Part shown: positions 1 through 12,651 of the stretch, in pieces
How the letters are laid out: every line of letters begins with the position of its first letter
Position numbering within the stretch: position 1 is the first letter of the stretch
Origin: Rattus norvegicus
Taxonomy: Eukaryota > Chordata > Mammalia > Rodentia > Muridae
Reading direction: 5' to 3'
DNA: 64,000 nucleotides
Assembly (NCBI RefSeq): GCF_036323735.1
Contig: NC_086034.1
Span: forward strand, 42,097,439-42,161,438
Notes under the pieces: model-generated
Seen by the model: only the letters and a program-made list of their open reading frames with translations
Databases searched by the model: none
What the model was told of the DNA's origin: nothing
Made by a program: the position numbers and the translations under genes

Positions 1-75
1 AGTAGCAGGCTCTTGTAATATGCGTACTTCTAAAGATTTATCAAAATTTGGTGTGCCGAATCTGAGTAACATTGT
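1..75 (+). repeat. Partial 370-bp monomer, 3' part of subunit s4
   Basis: This is the last 75 bp of the 92-bp s4 subunit, cut by the window edge. It ends GAGTAACATTGT, the form that normally precedes T and K monomers, which fits the T-like monomer at 76. Confidence 0.95.
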
Positions 76-1185
76 GAATTCGGTTAGTTTCCAATAGGCC
101 GCAATAGTAATAAGTGGACTGTTCGGGATATAGAAAAATTTTCACGAATGGAATCAAAATTTCTAGGCGAATTCAGTGAGTTCCCAAAGGGACATGCTTG
201 TGTGAGTGTGCTTTTCAATATGTAACAACATTTTAAGGAACGGACTCAAAGTATCATGGTGAATTCAGTAGGTTCCCAATAGGATTCGCATGTAATAAGC
301 TTGTTATTCAAGATAGAGCAACGTTTTAAGGAACGGAAACACTGTTTCTTTGTGAATTCAGTTGGTTCCCAGGAGCAGGCTCTTGTAATATGCGTACTTC
401 TAAAGATTTATCAAAATTTGGAGTGCCGAATCGGAGTAACATGGTGAATTCGGTTAGTTTCCAATAGGCCGCAATAGTAATAAGTGGACTGTTCGGGATA
501 TAGAAAAATTTTCACGAATGGAATCAAAATTTCTAGGCGAATTCAGTGAGTTCCGAAAGGGTCATGCTTGTGTGAGTGTGCTTTTCAATATGTAACAACA
601 TTTTAAGGAACGGACTCTAAGTATCATGGTGAATTCAGTAGGTTCCCAATAGGATTCGCATGTAATAAGCTTGTTATTCAAGATAGAGCAACGTTTTAAG
701 GAACGGAAACACTGTTTCTCTGTGAATTCAGTTAGTTCCCAGTAGCAGGCTCTTGTAATATGCGTACTTCTTAAGATTTATCAAAATTTGGTGTGCCGAA
801 TCTGAGTAACATGGTGAATTCGGTTAGTTCCCAATAGGCCACAGTAGTAATAAGTGGACTGTTCGGGATATAGAAAAATTTTCACGAATGGAATCAAAAT
901 TTCTAGGCGAATTCAGTGAGTTCCCAAAGGGACATGCTTGTGTGAGTGTGCTTTTCAATATGTAACAACATTTTAAGGAACGGACTCTAAGTATCATGGT
1001 TAATTCAGTAGGTTCCCAATAGGATTCGCATGTAATAAGCTTGTTATTCAAGATAGAGCAACGTTTTAAGGAACGGAAACACTGTTTCTCTGTGAATTCA
1101 GTTAGTTCCCAGTAGCAGGCCCTTGTAATATGCGTACTTCTAAAGATTTATCAAAATTTGGTGTGCCGAATCTGAGTAACATGGT
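76..1185 (+). repeat. Left block of T-, X- and T-like monomers
   Basis: Three 370-bp monomers at 76, 446 and 816. The first is T-like with a private CTCAAAG, the second X-like (AAGGGTCATG, then CTTCTTAAG in its s4), the third T-like with CCACAG and a unique GGTTAATTC that removes the s3 EcoRI site. They carry more private changes (also GGAGCAGG near 370, TCGGAG near 431 and GGCCCTTG near 1118) than monomers inside the main HORs. The T-X order echoes K-X further right. Confidence 0.85.
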
Positions 1186-2663
1186 GAATTCGGTTAGTTC
1201 CCAATAGGCCGCAGTAGTAATAAGTGGACTGTTCGGGATATAGAAAAATTTTCACGAATGGACTCAAAATTTCTAGGCGAATTCAGTGAGTTCCCAATGG
1301 GACATGCTTGTATGAGTGTGCTTTTCAATATGTAAACATTTTACGGAACGGACTCTAAGTGTCATGGTGAATTCAGTAGGTTCCCAATAGGATTCGCATG
1401 TAATAAGCTTGTTATTCAAGATAGAGCAACGTTTTAAGGAACGGAAACACTGTTTCTCTGTGAATTCAGTTAGTTCCCAGTAGCAGGCTCTTGTAATATG
1501 CGTACTTCTAAAGATTTATCAAAATTTGGTGTGCCGAATCTGAGTAACATGGTGAATTCGGTTAGTTTCAAATAGGCCGCAGTAGTAATAAGTGGACTGT
1601 TCGGGATATAGAAAAATTTTCACGAATGGACTCAAAATTTCTAGGCGAATACAGTGAGTTCCCAATGGGACATGCTTGTATGAGTGTGCTTTTCAATATG
1701 TAACAACATTTTAAGGAACGGACTCTAAGTATCATGGTGAATTCAGTAGGTTCCCAATAGGATTCGCATGTAATAAGCTTGTTATTCAAGATAGAGCATC
1801 GTTTTAAGGAACGGAAACACTGTTTCTCTGTGAATTCAGTTAGTTCCCAGTAGCAGGCTCTTGTAATATGCGTACTTCTAAAGATTTATCAAAATTTGGT
1901 GTGCCGAATCTGAGTAACATGGTGAATTCGGTTAGTTCCCAATAGGCCGCAGTAGTAATAAGTGGACATTTCGGGATATAGAAAAATTTTCACGAATGGA
2001 ATCAAAATTTCTAGGCGAATTCAGTGAGTTCCCAATGGGACATGCTTGTATGAGTGTGCTTTTCAATATGTAACAACATTTTACGGAACGGACTCTAAGT
2101 ATCATGGTGAATTCAGTAGGTTCCCAATAGGATTCGCATGTAATAAGCTTGTTATTCAAGATAGAGCAACGTTTTAAGGAACGGAAACACTGATTCTCTG
2201 TGAATTCAGTTAGTTCCCAGTAGCAGGCTCTTGTAATATGCGTACTTCTAAAGATTTATCAAAATTTGGAGTGCCGAATCTGAGTAACATGGTGAATTCG
2301 GTTAGTTTCCAATAGGCCGCAGTAGTAATAAGTGGACTGTTCGGGATATAGAAAAATTTTCACGAATGGACTCAAAATTTCTAGGCGAATACAGTGAGTT
2401 CCCAATGGGACATGCTTGTATGAGTGTACTTTTCAATATGTAACAACATTTTACGGAACGGACTCTAAGTATCATGGTGAATTCAGTAGGTTCCCAATAG
2501 GATTCGCATGTAATAAGCTTGTTATTCAAGATAGAGCAACGTTTTAAGGAACGGAAACACTGTTTCTCTGTGAATTCAGTTAGTTCCCAGTAGCAGGCTC
2601 TTGTAATATGCGTACTTCTAAAGATTTATCAAAATTTGGAGTGCCGAATCTGAGTAACATGGT
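1186..2663 (+). repeat. Four-monomer HOR P-Q-S-V, copy 1 (1478 bp)
   Basis: P (1186) has a 2-bp deletion giving TGTAAACATTTT and is 368 bp. Q (1554) has TTTCAAATAGG and GAGCATCG. S (1924) has GGACATTTCG. The fourth (2294) is V-like. The same four follow in the same order in the next copy. Confidence 0.93.
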
Positions 2664-4141
2664 GAATTCGGTTAGTTTCCAATAGGCCGCAGTAGTAATA
2701 AGTGGACTGTTCGGGATATAGAAAAATTTTCACGAATGGACTCAAAATTTCTAGGCGAATTCAGTGAGTTCCCAATGGGACATGCTTGTATGAGTGTGCT
2801 TTTCAATATGTAAACATTTTACGGAACGGACTCTAAGTGTCATGGTGAATTCAGTAGGTTCCCAATAGGATTCGCATGTAATAAGCTTGTTATTCAAGAT
2901 AGAGCAACGTTTTAAGGAACGGAAACACTGTTTCTCTGTGAATTCAGTTAGTTCCCAGTAGCAGGCTCTTGTAATATGCGTACTTCTAAAGATTTATCAA
3001 AATTTGGTGTGCCGAATCTGAGTAACATGGTGAATTCGGTTAGTTTCAAATAGGCCGCAGTAGTAATAAGTGGACTGTTCGGGATATAGAAAAATTTTCA
3101 CGAATGGACTCAAAATTTCTAGGCGAATACAGTGAGTTCCCAATGGGACATGCTTGTATGAGTGTGCTTTTCAATATGTAACAACATTTTAAGGAACGGA
3201 CTCTAAGTATCATGGTGAATTCAGTAGGTTCCCAATAGGATTCGCATGTAATAAGCTTGTTATTCAAGATAGAGCATCGTTTTAAGGAACGGAAACACTG
3301 TTTCTCTGTGAATTCAGTTAGTTCCCAGTAGCAGGCTCTTGTAATATGCGTACTTCTAAAGATTTATCAAAATTTGGTGTGCCGAATCTGAGTAACATGG
3401 TGAATTCGGTTAGTTCCCAATAGGCCGCAGTAGTAATAAGTGGACATTTCGGGATATAGAAAAATTTTCACGAATGGAATCAAAATTTCTAGGCGAATTC
3501 AGTGAGTTCCCAATGGGACATGCTTGTATGAGTGTGCTTTTCAATATGTAACAACATTTTACGGAACGGACTCTAAGTATCATGGTGAATTCAGTAGGTT
3601 CCCAATAGGATTCGCATGTAATAAGCTTGTTATTCAAGATAGAGCAACGTTTTAAGGAACGGAAACACTGATTCTCTGTGAATTCAGTTAGTTCCCAGTA
3701 GCAGGCTCTTGTAATATGCGTACTTCTAAAGATTTATCAAAATTTGGAGTGCCGAATCTGAGTAACATGGTGAATTCGGTTAGTTTCCAATAGGCCGCAG
3801 TAGTAATAAGTGGACTGTTCGGGATATAGAAAAATTTTCACGAATGGACTCAAAATTTCTAGGCGAATACAGTGAGTTCCCAATGGGACATGCTTGTATG
3901 AGTGTACTTTTCAATATGTAACAACATTTTACGGAACGGACTCTAAGTATCATGGTGAATTCAGTAGGTTCCCAATAGGATTCGCATGTAATAAGCTTGT
4001 TATTCAAGATAGAGCAACGTTTTAAGGAACGGAAACACTGTTTCTCTGTGAATTCAGTTAGTTCCCAGTAGCAGGCTCTTGTAATATGCGTACTTCTAAA
4101 GATTTATCAAAATTTGGAGTGCCGAATCTGAGTAACATGGT
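2664..4141 (+). repeat. Four-monomer HOR P-Q-S-V, copy 2 (1478 bp)
   Basis: Same order and diagnostic changes as the copy to its left, including the 2-bp deletion in P and the two Q-specific changes. By eye I find one difference between the copies (TTTCC here against TTCCC near the start of P), so the duplication is recent or conversion is strong. Confidence 0.93.
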
Positions 4142-4511
4142 GAATTCGGTTAGTTTCCAATAGGCCGCAGTAGTAATAAGTGGACTGTTCGGGATATAGA
4201 AAAATTTTCACGAATGGACTCAAAATTTCTAGGCGAATACAGTGAGTTCCCAATGGGACATGCTTGTATGAGTGTACTTTTCAATATGTAACAACATTTT
4301 AAGGAACGGACTCTAAGTATCATGGTGAATTCAGTAGGTTCCCAATAGGATTCGCATGTAATAAGCTTGTTATTCAAGATAGAGCAACGTTTTAAGGAAC
4401 GGAAACACTGATTCTCTGTGAATTCAGTTAGTTCCCAGTAGCAGGCTCTTGTAATATGCGTACTTCTAAAGATTTATCAAAATTTGGTGTGCCGAATCTG
4501 AGTAACATTGT
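4142..4511 (+). repeat. Single R-like linker monomer
   Basis: It carries GAATACAGTG, TTTTAAGGAACGG and ACTGATTC and lies between the P-Q-S-V block and the first K monomer. It has the R form with GATAGAGC that precedes T in the main HOR. Confidence 0.9.
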
Positions 4512-6731
4512 GAATTCGGTTAGTTTCCAATAGGCCGCAATAGTAATAAGTGGACTGTTCGAGATATAGAAAAATTTTCACGAATAGAATCAATATTTCT
4601 AGGCGAATTCAGTGAGTTCCCAAAGGGACATGCTTGTGTGAGTGTGCATTTCAATATGTAACAACATTTTAAGGAACGGACTCTAAGTATCATGGTGAAT
4701 TCAGTAGGTTCCCAATAGGATTCGCATGTAATAAGCTTGTTATTCAAGATAGAGCAACGTTTTAAGGAAGGGAAACACTGTTTCTCTGTGAATTCAGTTA
4801 GTTCCCAGTAGCAGGCTCTTGTAATATGCGTACTTCTAAAGATTTATCAAAATTTCGTGGGCAGAATCTGAGTAACATGGTGAATTCGGTTAGTTTCCAA
4901 TAGGCCGCAATAGTAATAAGTGGACTGTTCGGGATATAGAAAAATTTTCACGAATGGAATCAAAATTTCTAGGCGAATTCAGTGAGTTCCCAAAGGGTCA
5001 TGCTTGTTTGAGTGTGCTTTTCAATATGTAACAACATTTTAAGGAACGGACTCTAAGTATCATGGTGAATTCAGTAGGTTCCCAATAGGATTCGCATGTA
5101 ATAAGCTTGTTATTCAAGATAGAGCAACGTTTTAAGGAACGGAAACACTGTTTCTCTGTGAATTCAGTTAGTTCCCAGTAGCAGGCTCTTGTAATATGCG
5201 TACTTCTTAAGATTTATCAAAATTTGGTGTGCCGAATCTGAGTAACATGGTGAATTCGGTTAGTTCCCAATAGGCCGCAGTAGTAATAAGTGGACTGTTC
5301 GGGATATAGAAAAACATTCACGAATGGACTCAAAATTTCTAGGCGAATTCAGTGAGTTCCCAATGGGACATGCTTGTATGAGTGTGCTTTTCAATATGTA
5401 ACAATATTTTACGGAACGGACTCTAAATATCATGGTGAATTCAGTAGGTTCCCAATAGGATTCACATGTAATAAGCTTGTTATTCAAGATAGAGCAACGT
5501 TTTAAGGAACGGAAACACTGTTTCTCTGTGAATTCAGTTAGTTCCCAGTAGCAGGCTCTTGTAATATGCGTACTTCTAAAGATTTATCAAAATTTGGTGT
5601 GCCGAATCTGAGTAACATGGTGAATTCGGTTACTTTCCAATAGGCCGCAGTAGTAATAAGTGGACTGTTCGGGATATAGAAAAATTTTCACGAATGGACT
5701 CAAAATTTCTAGGCGAATACAGTGAGTTCCCAATGGGACATGCTTGTATGAGTGTACTTTTCAATATGTAACAACATTTTACGGAAAGGACTCTAAGTAT
5801 CATGGTGAATTCAGTAGGTTCCCAATAGGATTCGCATGTAATAAGCTTGTTATTCAAGATAGAGCAACGTTTTAAGGAACGGAAACACTGTTTCTCTGTG
5901 AATTCAGTTAGTTCCCAGTAGCAGGCTCTTGTAATATGCGTACTTCTAAAGATTTATCAAAATTTGGAGTGCCGAATCTGAGTAACATGGTGAATTCGGT
6001 TAGTTTCCAATAGGCCGCAGTAGTAATAAGTGGACTGTTCGGGATATAGAAAAATTTTCACGAATGGACTCAAAATTTCTAGGCGAATACAGTGAGTTCC
6101 CAATGGGACATGCTTGTATGAGTGTACTTTTCAATATGTAACAACATTTTAAGGAACGGACTCTAAGTATCATGGTGAATTCAGTAGGTTCCCAATAGGA
6201 TTCGCATGTAATAAGCTTGTTATTCAAGATAGTGCAACGTTTTAAGGAACGGAAACACTGATTCTCTGTGAATTCAGTTAGTTCCCAGTAGCAGGCTCTT
6301 GTAATATGCGTACTTCTAAAGATTTATCAAAATTTGGAGTGCCGAATCTGAGTAACATGGTGAATTCGGTTAGTTTCCAATAGGCCGCAGTAGTAATAAG
6401 TGGACTGTTCGGGATATAGAAAAATTTTCACGAATGGAATAAAAATTTCTAGGCGTATTCAGTGAGTTCCCAATGGGACATGCTTGTATGAGTGTGCTTT
6501 TCAATATGTAACAACATTTTAAGGAACGGACTCTAAGTATCATGGTGAATTCAGTAGGTTCCCAATAGGATTCGCATGTAATAAGCTTGTTATTCAAGAT
6601 AGAGCAACGTTTTAAGGAACGGAAACACTGATTCTCTGTGAATTCAGTTAGTTCCCAGTAGCAGGCTCTTGTAATATGCGTACTTCTAAAGATTTATCAA
6701 AATTTGGTGTGCCGAATCTGAGTAACATTGT
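4512..6731 (+). repeat. HOR K-X-Y-L-R-N, unit 1 (2220 bp)
   Basis: Monomers at 4512 (K), 4882 (X), 5252 (Y), 5622 (L), 5992 (R, GATAGTGC) and 6362 (N). K carries GTTCGAGATATAG, a marker shared only with the K at 8212. X brings the AflII-like CTTAAG in its s4. N is unique to this region. Confidence 0.92.
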
Positions 6732-8211
6732 GAATTCGGTTAGTTTCCAATAGGCCGCAATAGTAATAAGTGGACTGTTCGGGATATAGAAAAATTTTCA
6801 CGAATAGAATCAATATTTCTAGGCGAATTCAGTGAGTTCCCAAAGGGACATGCTTGTGTGAGTGTGCATTTCAATATGTAACAACATTTTAAGGAACGGA
6901 CTCTAAGTATCATGGTGAATTCAGTAGGTTCCCAATAGGATTCGCATGTAATAAGCTTGTTATTCAAGATAGAGCAACGTTTTAAGGAAGGGAAACACTG
7001 TTTCTCTGTGAATTCAGTTAGTTCCCAGTAGCAGGCTCTTGTAATATGCGTACTTCTAAAGATTTATCAAAATTTCGTGGGCAGAATCTGAGTAACATGG
7101 TGAATTCGGTTAGTTTCCAATAGGCCGCAATAGTAATAAGTGGACTGTTCGGGATATAGAAAAATTTTCACGAATGGAATCAAAATTTCTAGGCGAATTC
7201 AGTGAGTTCCCAAAGGGTCATGCTTGTTTGAGTGTGCTTTTCAATATGTAACAACATTTTAAGGAACGGACTCTAAGTATCATGGTGAATTCAGTAGGTT
7301 CCCAATAGGATTCGCATGTAATAAGCTTGTTATTCAAGATAGAGCAACGTTTTAAGGAACGGAAACACTGTTTCTCTGTGAATTCAGTTAGTTCCCAGTA
7401 GCAGGCTCTTGTAATATGCGTACTTCTTAAGATTTATCAAAATTTGGTGTGCCGAATCTGAGTAACATGGTGAATTCGGTTAGTTCCCAATAGGCCGCAG
7501 TAGTAATAAGTGGACTGTTCGGGATATAGAAAAACATTCACGAATGGACTCAAAATTTCTAGGCGAATTCAGTGAGTTCCCAATGGGACATGCTTGTATG
7601 AGTGTGCTTTTCAATATGTAACAATATTTTACGGAACGGACTCTAAATATCATGGTGAATTCAGTAGGTTCCCAATAGGATTCACATGTAATAAGCTTGT
7701 TATTCAAGATAGAGCAACGTTTTAAGGAACGGAAACACTGTTTCTCTGTGAATTCAGTTAGTTCCCAGTAGCAGGCTCTTGTAATATGCGTACTTCTAAA
7801 GATTTATCAAAATTTGGTGTGCCGAATCTGAGTAACATGGTGAATTCGGTTACTTTCCAATAGGCCGCAGTAGTAATAAGTGGACTGTTCGGGATATAGA
7901 AAAATTTTCACGAATGGACTCAAAATTTCTAGGCGAATACAGTGAGTTCCCAATGGGACATGCTTGTATGAGTGTACTTTTCAATATGTAACAACATTTT
8001 AAGGAACGGACTCTAAGTATCATGGTGAATTCAGTAGGTTCCCAATAGGATTCGCATGTAATAAGCTTGTTATTCAAGATAGAGCAACGTTTTAAGGAAC
8101 GGAAACACTGATTCTCTGTGAATTCAGTTAGTTCCCAGTAGCAGGCTCTTGTAATATGCGTACTTCTAAAGATTTATCAAAATTTGGTGTGCCGAATCTG
8201 AGTAACATTGT
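6732..8211 (+). repeat. Shortened HOR K-X-Y-(L/N hybrid), unit 2 (1480 bp)
   Basis: K (6732, GTTCGGG form), X (7102), Y (7472) and a hybrid at 7842. The hybrid begins as L (GGTTACTTTCC, GTGTACTTTT) and continues as N (TTTTAAGGAACGG, GATAGAGC, ACTGATTC), followed by the s4 form that precedes K. The switch lies between about 7975 and 8001. This is what an unequal exchange between L and N, removing two monomers (740 bp), would leave. Confidence 0.88.
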
Positions 8212-10431
8212 GAATTCGGTTAGTTTCCAATAGGCCGCAATAGTAATAAGTGGACTGTTCGAGATATAGAAAAATTTTCACGAATAGAATCAATATTTCT
8301 AGGCGAATTCAGTGAGTTCCCAAAGGGACATGCTTGTGTGAGTGTGCATTTCAATATGTAACAACATTTTAAGGAACGGACTCTAAGTATCATGGTGAAT
8401 TCAGTAGGTTCCCAATAGGATTCGCATGTAATAAGCTTGTTATTCAAGATAGAGCAACGTTTTAAGGAAGGGAAACACTGTTTCTCTGTGAATTCAGTTA
8501 GTTCCCAGTAGCAGGCTCTTGTAATATGCGTACTTCTAAAGATTTATCAAAATTTCGTGGGCAGAATCTGAGTAACATGGTGAATTCGGTTAGTTTCCAA
8601 TAGGCCGCAATAGTAATAAGTGGACTGTTCGGGATATAGAAAAATTTTCACGAATGGAATCAAAATTTCTAGGCGAATTCAGTGAGTTCCCAAAGGGTCA
8701 TGCTTGTTTGAGTGTGCTTTTCAATATGTAACAACATTTTAAGGAACGGACTCTAAGTATCATGGTGAATTCAGTAGGTTCCCAATAGGATTCGCATGTA
8801 ATAAGCTTGTTATTCAAGATAGAGCAACGTTTTAAGGAACGGAAACACTGTTTCTCTGTGAATTCAGTTAGTTCCCAGTAGCAGGCTCTTGTAATATGCG
8901 TACTTCTTAAGATTTATCAAAATTTGGTGTGCCGAATCTGAGTAACATGGTGAATTCGGTTAGTTCCCAATAGGCCGCAGTAGTAATAAGTGGACTGTTC
9001 GGGATATAGAAAAACATTCACGAATGGACTCAAAATTTCTAGGCGAATTCAGTGAGTTCCCAATGGGACATGCTTGTATGAGTGTGCTTTTCAATATGTA
9101 ACAATATTTTACGGAACGGACTCTAAATATCATGGTGAATTCAGTAGGTTCCCAATAGGATTCACATGTAATAAGCTTGTTATTCAAGATAGAGCAACGT
9201 TTTAAGGAACGGAAACACTGTTTCTCTGTGAATTCAGTTAGTTCCCAGTAGCAGGCTCTTGTAATATGCGTACTTCTAAAGATTTATCAAAATTTGGTGT
9301 GCCGAATCTGAGTAACATGGTGAATTCGGTTACTTTCCAATAGGCCGCAGTAGTAATAAGTGGACTGTTCGGGATATAGAAAAATTTTCACGAATGGACT
9401 CAAAATTTCTAGGCGAATACAGTGAGTTCCCAATGGGACATGCTTGTATGAGTGTACTTTTCAATATGTAACAACATTTTACGGAAAGGACTCTAAGTAT
9501 CATGGTGAATTCAGTAGGTTCCCAATAGGATTCGCATGTAATAAGCTTGTTATTCAAGATAGAGCAACGTTTTAAGGAACGGAAACACTGTTTCTCTGTG
9601 AATTCAGTTAGTTCCCAGTAGCAGGCTCTTGTAATATGCGTACTTCTAAAGATTTATCAAAATTTGGAGTGCCGAATCTGAGTAACATGGTGAATTCGGT
9701 TAGTTTCCAATAGGCCGCAGTAGTAATAAGTGGACTGTTCGGGATATAGAAAAATTTTCACGAATGGACTCAAAATTTCTAGGCGAATACAGTGAGTTCC
9801 CAATGGGACATGCTTGTATGAGTGTACTTTTCAATATGTAACAACATTTTAAGGAACGGACTCTAAGTATCATGGTGAATTCAGTAGGTTCCCAATAGGA
9901 TTCGCATGTAATAAGCTTGTTATTCAAGATAGTGCAACGTTTTAAGGAACGGAAACACTGATTCTCTGTGAATTCAGTTAGTTCCCAGTAGCAGGCTCTT
10001 GTAATATGCGTACTTCTAAAGATTTATCAAAATTTGGAGTGCCGAATCTGAGTAACATGGTGAATTCGGTTAGTTTCCAATAGGCCGCAGTAGTAATAAG
10101 TGGACTGTTCGGGATATAGAAAAATTTTCACGAATGGAATAAAAATTTCTAGGCGTATTCAGTGAGTTCCCAATGGGACATGCTTGTATGAGTGTGCTTT
10201 TCAATATGTAACAACATTTTAAGGAACGGACTCTAAGTATCATGGTGAATTCAGTAGGTTCCCAATAGGATTCGCATGTAATAAGCTTGTTATTCAAGAT
10301 AGAGCAACGTTTTAAGGAACGGAAACACTGATTCTCTGTGAATTCAGTTAGTTCCCAGTAGCAGGCTCTTGTAATATGCGTACTTCTAAAGATTTATCAA
10401 AATTTGGTGTGCCGAATCTGAGTAACATTGT
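8212..10431 (+). repeat. HOR K-X-Y-L-R-N, unit 3 (2220 bp)
   Basis: Order K, X, Y, L, R, N at 8212, 8582, 8952, 9322, 9692 and 10062. K again has GTTCGAGATATAG, as in the unit 3700 bp to the left, and the other class markers match that unit. Confidence 0.92.
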
Positions 10432-12651
10432 GAATTCGGTTAGTTTCCAATAGGCCGCAATAGTAATAAGTGGACTGTTCGGGATATAGAAAAATTTTCA
10501 CGAATAGAATCAATATTTCTAGGCGAATTCAGTGAGTTCCCAAAGGGACATGCTTGTGTGAGTGTGCATTTCAATATGTAACAACATTTTAAGGAACGGA
10601 CTCTAAGTATCATGGTGAATTCAGTAGGTTCCCAATAGGATTCGCATGTAATAAGCTTGTTATTCAAGATAGAGCAACGTTTTAAGGAAGGGAAACACTG
10701 TTTCTCTGTGAATTCAGTTAGTTCCCAGTAGCAGGCTCTTGTAATATGCGTACTTCTAAAGATTTATCAAAATTTCGTGGGCAGAATCTGAGTAACATGG
10801 TGAATTCGGTTAGTTTCCAATAGGCCGCAATAGTAATAAGTGGACTGTTCGGGATATAGAAAAATTTTCACGAATGGAATCAAAATTTCTAGGCGAATTC
10901 AGTGAGTTCCCAAAGGGTCATGCTTGTTTGAGTGTGCTTTTCAATATGTAACAACATTTTAAGGAACGGACTCTAAGTATCATGGTGAATTCAGTAGGTT
11001 CCCAATAGGATTCGCATGTAATAAGCTTGTTATTCAAGATAGAGCAACGTTTTAAGGAACGGAAACACTGTTTCTCTGTGAATTCAGTTAGTTCCCAGTA
11101 GCAGGCTCTTGTAATATGCGTACTTCTTAAGATTTATCAAAATTTGGTGTGCCGAATCTGAGTAACATGGTGAATTCGGTTAGTTCCCAATAGGCCGCAG
11201 TAGTAATAAGTGGACTGTTCGGGATATAGAAAAACATTCACGAATGGACTCAAAATTTCTAGGCGAATTCAGTGAGTTCCCAATGGGACATGCTTGTATG
11301 AGTGTGCTTTTCAATATGTAACAATATTTTACGGAACGGACTCTAAATATCATGGTGAATTCAGTAGGTTCCCAATAGGATTCACATGTAATAAGCTTGT
11401 TATTCAAGATAGAGCAACGTTTTAAGGAACGGAAACACTGTTTCTCTGTGAATTCAGTTAGTTCCCAGTAGCAGGCTCTTGTAATATGCGTACTTCTAAA
11501 GATTTATCAAAATTTGGTGTGCCGAATCTGAGTAACATGGTGAATTCGGTTACTTTCCAATAGGCCGCAGTAGTAATAAGTGGACTGTTCGGGATATAGA
11601 AAAATTTTCACGAATGGACTCAAAATTTCTAGGCGAATACAGTGAGTTCCCAATGGGACATGCTTGTATGAGTGTACTTTTCAATATGTAACAACATTTT
11701 ACGGAAAGGACTCTAAGTATCATGGTGAATTCAGTAGGTTCCCAATAGGATTCGCATGTAATAAGCTTGTTATTCAAGATAGAGCAACGTTTTAAGGAAC
11801 GGAAACACTGTTTCTCTGTGAATTCAGTTAGTTCCCAGTAGCAGGCTCTTGTAATATGCGTACTTCTAAAGATTTATCAAAATTTGGAGTGCCGAATCTG
11901 AGTAACATGGTGAATTCGGTTAGTTTCCAATAGGCCGCAGTAGTAATAAGTGGACTGTTCGGGATATAGAAAAATTTTCACGAATGGACTCAAAATTTCT
12001 AGGCGAATACAGTGAGTTCCCAATGGGACATGCTTGTATGAGTGTACTTTTCAATATGTAACAACATTTTAAGGAACGGACTCTAAGTATCATGGTGAAT
12101 TCAGTAGGTTCCCAATAGGATTCGCATGTAATAAGCTTGTTATTCAAGATAGTGCAACGTTTTAAGGAACGGAAACACTGATTCTCTGTGAATTCAGTTA
12201 GTTCCCAGTAGCAGGCTCTTGTAATATGCGTACTTCTAAAGATTTATCAAAATTTGGAGTGCCGAATCTGAGTAACATGGTGAATTCGGTTAGTTTCCAA
12301 TAGGCCGCAGTAGTAATAAGTGGACTGTTCGGGATATAGAAAAATTTTCACGAATGGAATAAAAATTTCTAGGCGTATTCAGTGAGTTCCCAATGGGACA
12401 TGCTTGTATGAGTGTGCTTTTCAATATGTAACAACATTTTAAGGAACGGACTCTAAGTATCATGGTGAATTCAGTAGGTTCCCAATAGGATTCGCATGTA
12501 ATAAGCTTGTTATTCAAGATAGAGCAACGTTTTAAGGAACGGAAACACTGTTTCTCTGTGAATTCAGTTAGTTCCCAGTAGCAGGCTCTTGTAATATGCG
12601 TACTTCTAAAGATTTATCAAAATTTCGTGGGCAGAATCTGAGTAACATGGT
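10432..12651 (+). repeat. HOR K-X-Y-L-R-N, unit 4 (2220 bp)
   Basis: K (GTTCGGG form) at 10432, then X, Y, L, R and N. The N ends with ACTGTTTCTC and the next s4 has the pre-X form, so the following K is missing and N is joined directly to X. Confidence 0.92.

Noticed and set aside
76..445. CRISPR array
   Set aside because: The repeat is a direct tandem of full 370-bp units with no unique spacers; the about 92-bp subunits are diverged copies of one another, not repeat plus spacer.
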